From Bacillota bacterium (GTDB lineage Bacteria; Bacillota; Bacilli; Alicyclobacillales; SLC66), in contig JAJZZT010000280.1 in NCBI GenBank assembly GCA_021797415.1, positions 1 through 9,379 of the forward strand: a stretch of 9,379 nucleotides of DNA, in the 5' to 3' direction. The notes beneath the pieces are model-generated. The model did not search any database and had not been told where the DNA came from. It saw nothing but the letters and a program-made list of their open reading frames with translations. Of the stretch, positions 1-6,664 are shown piece after piece. The translations under genes were made by a program, and so were the position numbers. Every line of letters begins with the position of its first letter. The stretch's first letter is position 1.

Positions 1-1
1 A

Positions 2-430
2 GAAGCGGGGACCTTGGCGTGGTCAGTACAGTCTTGTCTGCACGGTGTCTTTCTGTTGAGAGTGGAGTGGATGGATGCAGAGAGTCACCTTGTGGCATCC
101 AACGACTACCTGTTCACCGTCGATGCAGACCATCCGCTGGAACCGTTGCGCCGTCTTCCCGACGCGCAGGTGGAGTTGTCGAGTGGAGACCGCGCCGGAC
201 AACTGGTTGTGGCGAATCGCTCGCGGGTCCTGGCGGTCGGCGTCTTCCTGTATGGAAAAGACGCCTCGCAGTTCCTGCACTTTGACCGCAACGCCCTGGT
301 CCTGCTGCCGGGAGAGCAGGCGGTGATCGCGTGCTCCGATCCATTTGTGCGGCCGGAGCACCTCATCCTGGAGGGGTTCAACGTCCATTCCGGCCTTCCC
401 GGCGGGGCGTCAGGCGCCGAAGATCGATAA
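2..430 (+). CDS. C-terminal part of a GH2 beta-mannosidase-like glycoside hydrolase (5' end outside window)
   Basis: The reading frame is open to the left edge and ends in TAA, so about 142 C-terminal residues are visible and the true start lies outside. The visible part reads as a beta-sandwich domain: a strand followed by SNDYLFT, then LPDAQVEL, VVANRSRVLAVGVFLYG and LVLLPGEQAVI. The order 'N...a.gv.l......f.....LLPGE' is typical of the last Ig-like domain of GH2 enzymes of the beta-mannosidase and exo-glucosaminidase group, whose catalytic barrel would lie upstream. Such enzymes remove terminal sugars from oligosaccharides, usually in the cytoplasm in Firmicutes. No catalytic residue is visible here, so substrate specificity cannot be judged. 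The gene ends 31 bp from the stop codon of the convergent minus-strand gene. A short tandem repeat covers its stop. The family assignment rests on one accessory domain and is moderate. Confidence 0.6.
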   Translation, partial: EAGTLAWSVQSCLHGVFLLRVEWMDAESHLVASNDYLFTVDADHPLEPLRRLPDAQVELSSGDRAGQLVVANRSRVLAVGVFLYGKDASQFLHFDRNALVLLPGEQAVIACSDPFVRPEHLILEGFNVHSGLPGGASGAEDR

Positions 431-460
431 CGCCGAAGATCGATAGCCCGAAGATCGATG
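415..460. repeat. Short tandem repeat, three units of 14-16 bp
   Basis: The core CCGAAGATCGAT occurs at 417-428, 433-444 and 448-459, with periods of 16 and 15 bp. The first two units share the longer form CGCCGAAGATCGATA. The first copy encodes the last residues and stop of the GH2-like gene, and the third reaches to within 2 bp of the convergent gene's stop codon. The array probably arose by replication slippage at the gene junction. Confidence 0.8.
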
Positions 461-470
461 ATCATTGGGC
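446..470. terminator. Possible weak bidirectional stem-loop between convergent genes
   Basis: GCCC at 446-449 pairs with GGGC at 467-470. Inside, GATC at 453-456 pairs with GATC at 460-463 around a GAT loop, with an imperfect G-U/A-U/A-A segment between the two stems. The position between two converging genes fits a shared terminator, and it overlaps the stop of the minus-strand gene. There is no T tract on either side, so intrinsic termination is doubtful. Confidence 0.25.
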
Positions 471-2780
471 ACTCGCTTCAAGCCATATGGGCGAAGTCCA
501 GAAGGCTTCGCCATTGGCCAACAAGATGCGGCAATACCAAAATTCAGATTCTTGGTCTCTTGCGCTGTTCCATCGATATTGAAAAGACCGGTCTTTCACG
601 CTTGCCTGATGCACCGTCTCCCCGCACTTAACAATTTGAACACTTTCAATTTCTTCATTTGTATGGACCTGCAAGGAAAAATCGGCCAATTCCGCCTGAA
701 TGACGGAACCCACCGGTTCGTTGTTGCAGGTAAAAGAAATATCCGCTCCCGCACCGGAGGAAGCATAGGTGCGGCGATGTTGAAACGCTTCATAAAGCGC
801 CTCTCTTGTCAGCGCCGTGACCTCCGCTCCGCCTCTGGCCTGACCCGCGTGATCGCCTCCGCCGATGAATCCAAGCCTGTATCCTCGATTCAGCGCCTCT
901 ACGACCCAAGCGTTCGCATGATCGGTCTTCAGAAACGGGGTTGAACCATACGCGCCGGGCTGTTCGTGCTGGCCCCGATAATCCTGAAAAATCTCGACGA
1001 CGGGAACCATGCGCTCGCGATAAAAATCCCAGTTGTAGGGATGCATTCTATCGGCCGTGTGGTGAGGAATGGTGATGATTTTTTTCCCCGCATAGGTTTT
1101 CCAAAGCTTGTTCAAACTCGAACCGTCAGAATGCTTATCTTTTGGCGTCAACACGTTGATTCTTTCATGATCGTCGAGAAACAGACAATTCACGTGCCCA
1201 AAAGGACCGTTTTCGTGCGTGCATTGCGCCCCGGAACCCGTCCATTCATAGGCGGCAAAGGCGATGAATTCACCGGGAAAATAATAAAAATCGGCCATTT
1301 TCTGAATGATGTGCGCTTCCAGCGGCCCGTGGTTGTAGCAGTGATCCGTGATGCCCCCAAAGCCGGATTGTTGTACGTCTTGAAAAAACCGATAATTGAC
1401 GTGGATATCCTGATCAAATATTCTCTGGCAAATGGAGATGCTGGAATGGCAATGCGTTTGTCCCCAAATCAGCCGCGCGCCGGTCGCCCGCTCGGTTTCT
1501 TGATGGGGTTGCTCTTCGATGGAAGGGATGGGCACGGGCGAGACGGTATACGGGATCAGGGGAACTTCGCCATTTCCCGCAGGCATGGACTGCAATTCCA
1601 CCAGGCTCAATACAATGGTGCCGGTGGCGTCAAACCATTCGGGGAATCTGCGGTGATCGATCATGCACGCCACTTGGATTGTGTTTCCGCTGGCTGTGAG
1701 ATTCACGTTCTCCTCGTGCCAGCCGTGTTCCACGATGCTCTGCGGTTCCGTCCAACCCGTCGGGCTGAGTGATGTCACCGCAATATCCGGTTTTTCATTC
1801 CTGCGCTGATCGTGATCGTACTTTCTATAGAAGATGTTCACCGTGCCGTCATCCAACGGAACGATCGTTCCCCGCTTGGCGCCGACAGAATGCTCCACCG
1901 CGAAGGCCTCGACATTCCCACCCCGGGCATACGCAGAGCCATTCGTGACAGGCATGACGAGTTGGTCATGGTCATAAATACCCGCGTACATCACGGGCAG
2001 ATGAGTGAAGACGTTCTGCCGGTCGCGATACTGATCGTGTTGCAAGTAGGAGCGTTCAAAGTTTGCGTTGCGAGTGAGGCTGGTCCAGCAGATCCAGACG
2101 CCGCCCTCCTGCCTGGAACTGATCGACGGCCAATAACTGACCCCGGATTGATCGCTGATTCGGACAGGCGGACCCACGCGATCCCCGGAATCATTCAACT
2201 TTTGCAGCAGGATATGATAGTTGCCGCAGACGAACGCGGAATAAACCACGTAGACCATGCCGTCTTGCGCCCGCGCCGCATGGGGATCGTATGCATGAGT
2301 CGCAGGATCCGACAACGGGATATCCGTCACCCATTGATCGTCCTTAAAATACGCCGCGTAAACACGCGTATCCTTTCCTTGCCTGCACTCGTACGCGACC
2401 CATGAGGAGGTCATGGCATCCGTCCTGATTTCCCCCCGGAGAGAGGCGATCCGGCCCTTGAGACGGCTGATTTTTTCAATCTCAATCCGCCCCGAATCGT
2501 TGCGCCTCGCCGCGAATAATGGCCAATCCCCACTCTCGATATCGGCAGAGAACAGGATCTGGTCATTGCAGATCAATGGGCACTGAATATAGCGGCCAGA
2601 GTAGATCTCATCCATTTGGCCATTGCTCATGTTTTTTATTTTCAGGGTCTCGATTCCATTTTCAATCGCAATCCAACCGCAGGTCACCGTGCCGTCAAAT
2701 GTCCCGACAACAGGACTGTAAGCGGATACCCGATCGTCTTTTTGAAACGAAACCAGAGCAGCTTCATTATTTTTCCTCAC
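462..2780 (-). CDS. Large PHP/DUF3604-like metallohydrolase with N-terminal propeller-like region
   Basis: This is a predicted metal-dependent hydrolase of unknown substrate, 772 residues from the chosen start. Residues 1-420 are beta-rich and contain repeated 'S.W.aY......tRVYaayf' and 'YdPhaA...g.vyvvYsa' blade-like segments, suggesting a beta-propeller. From about residue 435 a PHP-type domain follows: IWGQTHCHSS (H443, H445), GITDHCYN (D479, H480), FAAYEWTG (E512), GHVNCLF (H529), IPHHTAD (H573, H574) and GGGDHAG (D643, H644), all in the order of metal ligands in PHP/DUF3604 proteins. The last ~85 residues look Ig-like and end in SPIWLE. No signal peptide is seen, so the protein is probably cytoplasmic. 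GTG at 2780 is preferred over GTG at 2789 because GAGGTGA lies 5 nt upstream of it, whereas the 2789 codon overlaps that ribosome-binding site. The gene diverges from the regulator gene. The reaction cannot be named. Confidence 0.8.
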   Translation of the reverse strand: MRKNNEAALVSFQKDDRVSAYSPVVGTFDGTVTCGWIAIENGIETLKIKNMSNGQMDEIYSGRYIQCPLICNDQILFSADIESGDWPLFAARRNDSGRIEIEKISRLKGRIASLRGEIRTDAMTSSWVAYECRQGKDTRVYAAYFKDDQWVTDIPLSDPATHAYDPHAARAQDGMVYVVYSAFVCGNYHILLQKLNDSGDRVGPPVRISDQSGVSYWPSISSRQEGGVWICWTSLTRNANFERSYLQHDQYRDRQNVFTHLPVMYAGIYDHDQLVMPVTNGSAYARGGNVEAFAVEHSVGAKRGTIVPLDDGTVNIFYRKYDHDQRRNEKPDIAVTSLSPTGWTEPQSIVEHGWHEENVNLTASGNTIQVACMIDHRRFPEWFDATGTIVLSLVELQSMPAGNGEVPLIPYTVSPVPIPSIEEQPHQETERATGARLIWGQTHCHSSISICQRIFDQDIHVNYRFFQDVQQSGFGGITDHCYNHGPLEAHIIQKMADFYYFPGEFIAFAAYEWTGSGAQCTHENGPFGHVNCLFLDDHERINVLTPKDKHSDGSSLNKLWKTYAGKKIITIPHHTADRMHPYNWDFYRERMVPVVEIFQDYRGQHEQPGAYGSTPFLKTDHANAWVVEALNRGYRLGFIGGGDHAGQARGGAEVTALTREALYEAFQHRRTYASSGAGADISFTCNNEPVGSVIQAELADFSLQVHTNEEIESVQIVKCGETVHQASVKDRSFQYRWNSARDQESEFWYCRILLANGEAFWTSPIWLEASAQ

Positions 2781-2859
2781 AAATGTCACCTCATAAGGTC
2801 TGCCTCATTTGGACCGCTGATAACACACAATCAAAACTGAATTCAACAAATCACATAAC

Positions 2860-2889
2860 TATTTGAACATAGGGACATTCAGTAGTCAA
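2860..2889 (-). promoter_or_regulatory. Tentative promoter for the PHP-like gene
   Basis: On the minus strand TTGACT (2889-2884) is followed after 18 nt by CAAATA (2865-2860). The -35 is good but the -10 is weak. It lies about 80 nt upstream of the start and back to back with the regulator's promoter. Offered as the best candidate only. Confidence 0.25.
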
Positions 2890-2917
2890 CAACAACTTTC
2901 GGGTTATCGATCTCATG

Positions 2918-2946
2918 TTGACAACCATAGATCATAGCTGTATTAT
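2918..2946 (+). promoter_or_regulatory. Sigma-A promoter of the GntR/LacI regulator gene
   Basis: TTGACA at 2918-2923 and TATTAT at 2941-2946 are separated by exactly 17 nt. This is a near-consensus housekeeping promoter. Transcription would begin near 2953, leaving a leader of roughly 105 nt before the GTG start at 3059. That leader contains several palindromes, consistent with repressor control downstream of the start point. Confidence 0.75.
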
Positions 2947-2962
2947 GAAAACAACAGAAATA

Positions 2963-2974
2963 TATCACATGATA
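2963..2974. promoter_or_regulatory. Small palindrome just downstream of the predicted transcription start
   Basis: TATCACATGATA is a 5-2-5 inverted repeat (TATCA, CA, TGATA) about 10 nt after the predicted transcription start, in a very AT-rich stretch. It could be an operator half of a larger array, but short AT-rich palindromes arise easily by chance. Confidence 0.3.
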
Positions 2975-3003
2975 GTATCGTATGTATGATATCTGTGGTG
3001 TAG

Positions 3004-3021
3004 TGATGGTCGGAACCATCA
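3004..3021. promoter_or_regulatory. Inverted repeat 7-4-7, candidate operator
   Basis: TGATGGT at 3004-3010 and ACCATCA at 3015-3021 are perfect inverted arms around CGGA. It lies in the predicted leader of the regulator gene. It may be a DNA operator or an RNA hairpin. Its centre is 19 bp from that of the next palindrome, and both begin with TGAT. Confidence 0.45.
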
Positions 3022-3024
3022 TCA

Positions 3025-3038
3025 TGATCGAGCGATCA
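3025..3038. promoter_or_regulatory. Inverted repeat 6-2-6, candidate operator
   Basis: TGATCGAGCGATCA has perfect arms TGATCG and CGATCA around AG. It ends 3 nt before the GGGAGG ribosome-binding site (3042-3047) of the regulator gene. A bound repressor here would block the elongating polymerase; an RNA hairpin here would crowd the ribosome-binding site. Confidence 0.45.
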
Positions 3039-3058
3039 AGCGGGAGGATACAGGTGAA

Positions 3059-4378
3059 GTGAAAAGCGCTCTATATTCCCAGGTTGTTGACGATCTTCGG
3101 CAAAGGATTCGCTCGGGACAACTGGTTGACCGGATTCCTCCAGAGAATAGGCTGGCAAGAAGCTTTCAGGTCAGCGTGTCGACCGTGAAGAAGGCGCTCG
3201 GGATTCTGGAGGCCGAAGATTTAATCGTCCGCCTACAGGGGCGGGGTACGTTTGTGCGTCCGGAAGCGAGGCAAGACCCTGAGATATCCAATCATGCGAA
3301 CGAAGAAGAGCGACCTGAACAGCAACAGAGCGAACAGTCAAAAGAACAATTAAAAGAAGAATTGAAAGAGCAGTTCAGTGAACCGCCTGCGGCTGAGACG
3401 ATGCATCGAGTTGAGGCGGTACGACGAATTGAGTCGGTGCGTCACAGTACGGACAAACCAATGGTCGGGGTGATCCTGCCCGAAGCGCAGGACGGGTTCT
3501 CCAGACGACTGCTGGGCGGGGTGTTTGAAGCTCTATCCGCCAATGGCATCCACACGTTGGTCGACTTTTCCGGCGGCGACCGCACGCGGGAAAGCGAAAT
3601 TGTCGCGAGTTTCCTTCAGAAGGGTGTGGACGGGCTGATCGTCTTTCCTGGGGATGGAGAAATCTACAACAAGGACCTCGTCCTGTTGTCCTTTGAAGGA
3701 TTCCCTCTGGTGCTGATTGACCGATGGTTTCCGGGGATCGATGTTTCGCGCGTGGTTTCTCAGAACGCGAATGGGGTTGAGGAAGCCGTCAATGCCCTGT
3801 ATGCCGCCGGGCACCGCAACATGGCGCTGGTCTATAGCGGCGTATTTCCGGCAGCGACTGAAAGCATTGTCGAGCGCAAGAAGGGCTTTCTCGCAGCTCT
3901 GGAGGCCAATGGGATCAGCGCGACGGAGGAAGCGTTATGGCTCCAAAAGGTCAAGCCAGACGACGAGCGCCAAAATGCTCTAGAGTACCTGGTGAAAAAA
4001 CTCCGGGAACATCCGGAGGTGACGGCGCTCGTGGTCATCTCTACTCGTGATGTTCTGGTTGCATTTGACGCGGCGAAGTTGGCCTGCCGGAGCGTCCCGC
4101 GGGATCTGTCGATCGCCGGGTTTGACATCGGAGCTGATTTTGTCGGCTTTGGCGCCATGTTTGGAGGGAAGATGGATGATTCTCCAGTGGCTTGGATAGA
4201 CCAGTCGGAGGTTGACATCGGCAAAGAAGCCGCGGGATTGGTGAGCCGATTGATTGCAGGATCCAGCAAGACGGAGGTGATTGAAGTTCCCGCCGCGTTT
4301 CATTGGGGGCGCACCTGCGGAGCCGCGCCGGCCTCACAGGATGTGTGTCACTCTGAGGTGGAAGGTGCCAATCGCTGA
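3059..4378 (+). CDS. GntR-LacI chimeric (AraR-like) sugar-responsive transcriptional regulator
   Basis: This is a 439-residue DNA-binding repressor of the AraR architecture. Residues 4-68 form a GntR-type winged helix: LYSQVVDDLRQRIRSGQL, then PPENRLARSFQVSVSTVKKAL with the recognition helix near 38-48, and the wing motif GRGTFV at 61-66. Residues 135-415 form a LacI/GalR-type sugar-binding domain (MVGVILPEAQDGFSRRLLGG, KGVDGLIVFPGDG, FPLVLIDRWFPG, AAGHRNMALVYSG, RDLSIAGFDIG). Between them is an unusual charged linker at about 70-134, rich in Glu, Gln and Lys and probably partly coiled coil. The GTG start has GGGAGG 11 nt upstream and sits immediately before the conserved winged helix. The gene has its own promoter and two leader palindromes, so autoregulation is likely, with control of the divergent gene and the downstream exported-protein genes possible. 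The effector is probably a sugar, but arabinose cannot be claimed. Confidence 0.9.
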   Translation: MKSALYSQVVDDLRQRIRSGQLVDRIPPENRLARSFQVSVSTVKKALGILEAEDLIVRLQGRGTFVRPEARQDPEISNHANEEERPEQQQSEQSKEQLKEELKEQFSEPPAAETMHRVEAVRRIESVRHSTDKPMVGVILPEAQDGFSRRLLGGVFEALSANGIHTLVDFSGGDRTRESEIVASFLQKGVDGLIVFPGDGEIYNKDLVLLSFEGFPLVLIDRWFPGIDVSRVVSQNANGVEEAVNALYAAGHRNMALVYSGVFPAATESIVERKKGFLAALEANGISATEEALWLQKVKPDDERQNALEYLVKKLREHPEVTALVVISTRDVLVAFDAAKLACRSVPRDLSIAGFDIGADFVGFGAMFGGKMDDSPVAWIDQSEVDIGKEAAGLVSRLIAGSSKTEVIEVPAAFHWGRTCGAAPASQDVCHSEVEGANR

Positions 4379-4398
4379 TTGCGCTGACAGCTTCACGA

Positions 4399-4427
4399 TT
4401 GCGGCGGCGTTGAACATGTTGCCGCAA
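4399..4427 (+). terminator. Stem-loop after the regulator gene, weak terminator candidate
   Basis: TTGCGGC (4399-4405) pairs with GCCGCAA (4421-4427) around a 15-nt loop that contains AACATGTT. It begins 20 nt after the regulator's stop codon. No T tract follows, so it may be a processing or attenuation structure rather than an intrinsic terminator, and readthrough into the next gene is possible. Confidence 0.3.
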
Positions 4428-4432
4428 CGGCG

Positions 4433-4448
4433 AAGAAAGCGGATTCAT
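4433..4448 (+). promoter_or_regulatory. cre-like (CcpA) site
   Basis: AAGAAAGCGGATTCAT fits the Bacillus cre consensus WTGNNARCGNWWWCAW at every constrained position except the second (A for T). It lies in the 251-bp gap between the regulator and the beta-helix protein gene, about 180 nt upstream of the latter. This suggests carbon catabolite repression. The consensus is degenerate, so chance occurrence is possible. Confidence 0.4.
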
Positions 4449-4520
4449 ATGTGCGTTTTTCTATGGTGGGAAGAAGGACGGCGCGTGATGGTGTTCATTT
4501 TCGATACGACTTTGTCTGCT

Positions 4521-4533
4521 GGAGGAGGTGATC
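4521..4533 (+). promoter_or_regulatory. Unpaired perfect Shine-Dalgarno, STAB-SD-like
   Basis: GGAGGAGGTGATC contains AGGAGGTGATC, fully complementary to the 3' end of Firmicute 16S rRNA. The only start-like codon at a usable distance is a CTG that would give six codons before TAA at 4551-4553. The true downstream start is 97 nt away and has its own ribosome-binding site. By analogy with STAB-SD elements of Bacillus this may bind 30S subunits and protect the mRNA 5' end. Confidence 0.45.
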
Positions 4534-4629
4534 TGGGCCAAAAAATACACTAATTTGGATTATCGCTGCTCCCCTGGCTAGCGAGTTACCCGTTCTGAGT
4601 TAAAAATATTGGGAGAAGGGGAATGAAGC

Positions 4630-6540
4630 ATGTTTCTGAAAAAGGGGATCTTGGCAACGGCCGCCGCAGTGACGCTGAGTGGCATGACGTTGTTGCCGAC
4701 TGAGATCAGTTTTGCCGCAAGCCAAAACAGTTCTAACTCTGCCGCGTCTGTCGCTCCGCCTGCGGCACCACCTTCGGTGCTGTCCGAGACGCCGGTGACC
4801 GGGACGTACACGAAGTTGTCGCAAACAGCCGGCGACACGTTGCTGCCACCGGTGGCTGCCGCTCACAAGAGCCAGACTGAGTATAACGTCTTGAGATACG
4901 GAGCAGTGGGTAACGGCGTAAAGAATGATACCGCAGCGATTCAGCGCGCGATCAATGCGGCACAGGACGCGGGCGGCGGAGTCGTGTTTTTCCCTGTTGG
5001 CAAGTACCTCGTCAGTTCGAGCCTGGAGATAACCGGCAATAACGTGACGCTTAAAGGCGCCGGCAGAGGGTCTGTCATCTTTCTGAATACAGCTACAGGC
5101 GCGGTCATCAGTATCGGAAATTCCACGAATATGGTCAATACAGAGCACAATGAAGTGGAGGATCTGGCAATCGACCGTTCCGTGGTGCCGAGTGTGGATT
5201 CGCAAGGCATTTATGTGGGACAGGCGCGATTCACCTTGATTGACAATGTTACAGTCTACAATGCCGGGGACGGCATTGCCGTTGGACCGAAGGGTGTTTC
5301 CGGAATACCTACCCAATTTGTAACGATCACCAACTCGTATTTATTGGCAGGAGGCAATCAGGATTCAAGTATTTTCCCCTCAAGCACGTTCCCTGATGCT
5401 GGGATCACATTTTATTCCGGTGCAGATTACAAGATTTCAAAAACGTTTGTCGAACCGACGAACGTCGGCATTCAAACGGAGGGCCAGGCAAACGGCATCC
5501 TTATGTCTAACATAGAGGTCGTTAATGGCGGTAATTTCGAGTCTGGTATCTCACTTGACGGTACCGGCTTCGCAGTCTACATCAACAACAGCATTCTTGA
5601 GAATGCGCTGCAACAGCAACTTTACATTGGCGGCGCAATGACCAGGGTCATTTTAGCGAACTCCTGGATTGGGGCCGGCGATTTGAATGGTCTGCGACGT
5701 GGGGTCCTGATCCAGCCCGGCGCCGATAACATCAGCATTGAAAATAACCGCATTGGGGATCAGCGCCTTCAAGGCATTTATTCCATGGGTAATAACGTTC
5801 TTATAGAGGGAAATACCCTCCAGGGGAACGACAATAGCAACACTCCCGGAACCGCCAGTTTGACAGTTCAGGGAGGCAGCAATGTCACCATTACCGGTAA
5901 TCGCATAAACAGTGGGTTCGGCATTGGCACCCTTCTTGAAGACGGGAGCACTCCTCTCGACAACTACATTTACACTGGCAACAATACTATCGGAAATGGC
6001 TTTTCCAACAAAGCTACCGGAACAAATTATGTGGTGGCGAATAATCTCAATGGTCAACTTCGCACCACGATCGACGCCGTGTACCAGCCGGACGGGCAGT
6101 ATGTCATCGAGACGGTGCTCGGCCAGCAGGCGGTTGTTTCGCAGTTGGGTTCAGGCGGGACAATCCCCTATAACCAGTATCTCTACTTCACGGTTCCACA
6201 GACCCTGGTTCCAGCCAATCAGCCGAATGTCCAGATCAAGGTCACGTATGCCAACAATCAGAGCAACGGCTTCTATCTCCAGTACGACAGTTCGAACACC
6301 TCGGCTCCGGTCAACGGCGCCTACACCTCAGGCTACCCGGCGGGGACCAGCGCGCCGGTGACGGTCTCCAACACGGGGAAGTATCAGACGGCCACTTTTG
6401 ACCTCACCAACGCGGCTTTTACAGGAGCGCAAAATGGAGGGGCCGATTTCCGTATCGCTGTCGAGAATCCGGGATTGGCTATTTCTTCGGTGACCGTCGA
6501 TGCGGGCGGCGCGAGTGCGACATATACTCCTGCTTATTGA
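4630..6540 (+). CDS. Secreted right-handed beta-helix protein, pectate lyase 3 superfamily
   Basis: This is a 636-residue exported protein. Residues 1-30 form a Sec signal peptide (MFLKKGILATAAAVTLSGMT..., cleavage near SFAA). A Ser/Ala/Pro-rich stretch follows to about 80. YNVLRYGAVGNGVKNDTAAI at 85-104 with GGGVVFFPVGKYLV is the hallmark start of the Pectate_lyase_3 beta-helix found in polygalacturonase-like enzymes, epimerases and phage tail spikes. Repeating coils with Asn ladders (VTITNSYL, ISIENNRIG, VLIEGNTLQGN, VTITGNRIN) continue to about 475. Residues 480-636 form a separate beta-sandwich, possibly carbohydrate-binding, ending in DFRIAVENPGLAISSVTVDAGG. The role is probably cleavage, modification or binding of an extracellular polysaccharide; no catalytic triad could be assigned with confidence. 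GGGAGAAGGGG lies 8 nt before ATG. The gene lies between a sugar-type regulator and a solute-binding protein, which supports a glycan role. Confidence 0.85.
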   Translation: MFLKKGILATAAAVTLSGMTLLPTEISFAASQNSSNSAASVAPPAAPPSVLSETPVTGTYTKLSQTAGDTLLPPVAAAHKSQTEYNVLRYGAVGNGVKNDTAAIQRAINAAQDAGGGVVFFPVGKYLVSSSLEITGNNVTLKGAGRGSVIFLNTATGAVISIGNSTNMVNTEHNEVEDLAIDRSVVPSVDSQGIYVGQARFTLIDNVTVYNAGDGIAVGPKGVSGIPTQFVTITNSYLLAGGNQDSSIFPSSTFPDAGITFYSGADYKISKTFVEPTNVGIQTEGQANGILMSNIEVVNGGNFESGISLDGTGFAVYINNSILENALQQQLYIGGAMTRVILANSWIGAGDLNGLRRGVLIQPGADNISIENNRIGDQRLQGIYSMGNNVLIEGNTLQGNDNSNTPGTASLTVQGGSNVTITGNRINSGFGIGTLLEDGSTPLDNYIYTGNNTIGNGFSNKATGTNYVVANNLNGQLRTTIDAVYQPDGQYVIETVLGQQAVVSQLGSGGTIPYNQYLYFTVPQTLVPANQPNVQIKVTYANNQSNGFYLQYDSSNTSAPVNGAYTSGYPAGTSAPVTVSNTGKYQTATFDLTNAAFTGAQNGGADFRIAVENPGLAISSVTVDAGGASATYTPAY

Positions 6541-6559
6541 GCGTCAAGGATGAGAAGTT

Positions 6560-6664
6560 ATGGATGGTCTTCGACAGAGGGAGGTGATCAGCAAAGCACT
6601 ACCAGAATTACAGTGTATGGGTTGTTTTGCAGGGAAATCATCTCAAGGGAAGGATGAAGGGTAG
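6560..6664 (+). CDS. Possible 34-codon upstream ORF abutting the solute-binding protein gene
   Basis: ATG at 6560 opens 34 codons (MDGLRQREVISKALPELQ...) and ends in TAG directly joined to the ATG at 6665. AAGGATGAG lies 9 nt upstream of the ATG. An internal ATG at 6617 would give 15 codons. The back-to-back stop and start would allow translational coupling. The encoded peptide resembles nothing I recognise, and the frame spans the SD-like element at 6579-6590, so it may be a chance ORF. Confidence 0.25.
   Translation: MDGLRQREVISKALPELQCMGCFAGKSSQGKDEG
6579..6590 (+). promoter_or_regulatory. Second unpaired strong Shine-Dalgarno, STAB-SD-like
   Basis: GGGAGGTGATCA carries GGAGGTGATC, a long match to the anti-SD, but no ATG, GTG or TTG follows at 5-12 nt. 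The gene's start is 76 nt downstream with its own AGGGAAGGA. The same arrangement is found before the beta-helix gene. An mRNA-stabilising or ribosome-standby function is possible. Confidence 0.4.

Noticed and set aside
966..1772. 268-codon plus-strand ORF
   Set aside because: It lies entirely opposite the PHP-like gene, whose protein has conserved metal-binding motifs. It shows no recognisable domain and no ribosome-binding site, so it is an antisense shadow.
2790..3058. Possible CRISPR or long repeat array in the AT-rich divergent region
   Set aside because: No repeated unit with regular spacing is present; only the short palindromes listed among the features are seen.
3058..3074. cre-like AAAAGCGCT at the regulator start codon
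   Set aside because: Only the core matches; both outer arms fail the cre consensus at several positions.
4417..4553. 45-codon ORF after the regulator gene, with two adjacent Trp codons, ending just past the unused Shine-Dalgarno
   Set aside because: A leader peptide was considered, but there is no tryptophan-related gene, no clear antiterminator pair and no strong ribosome-binding site for the full frame. The ATG at 4488 has AAGAAGGA upstream but gives only 21 codons.
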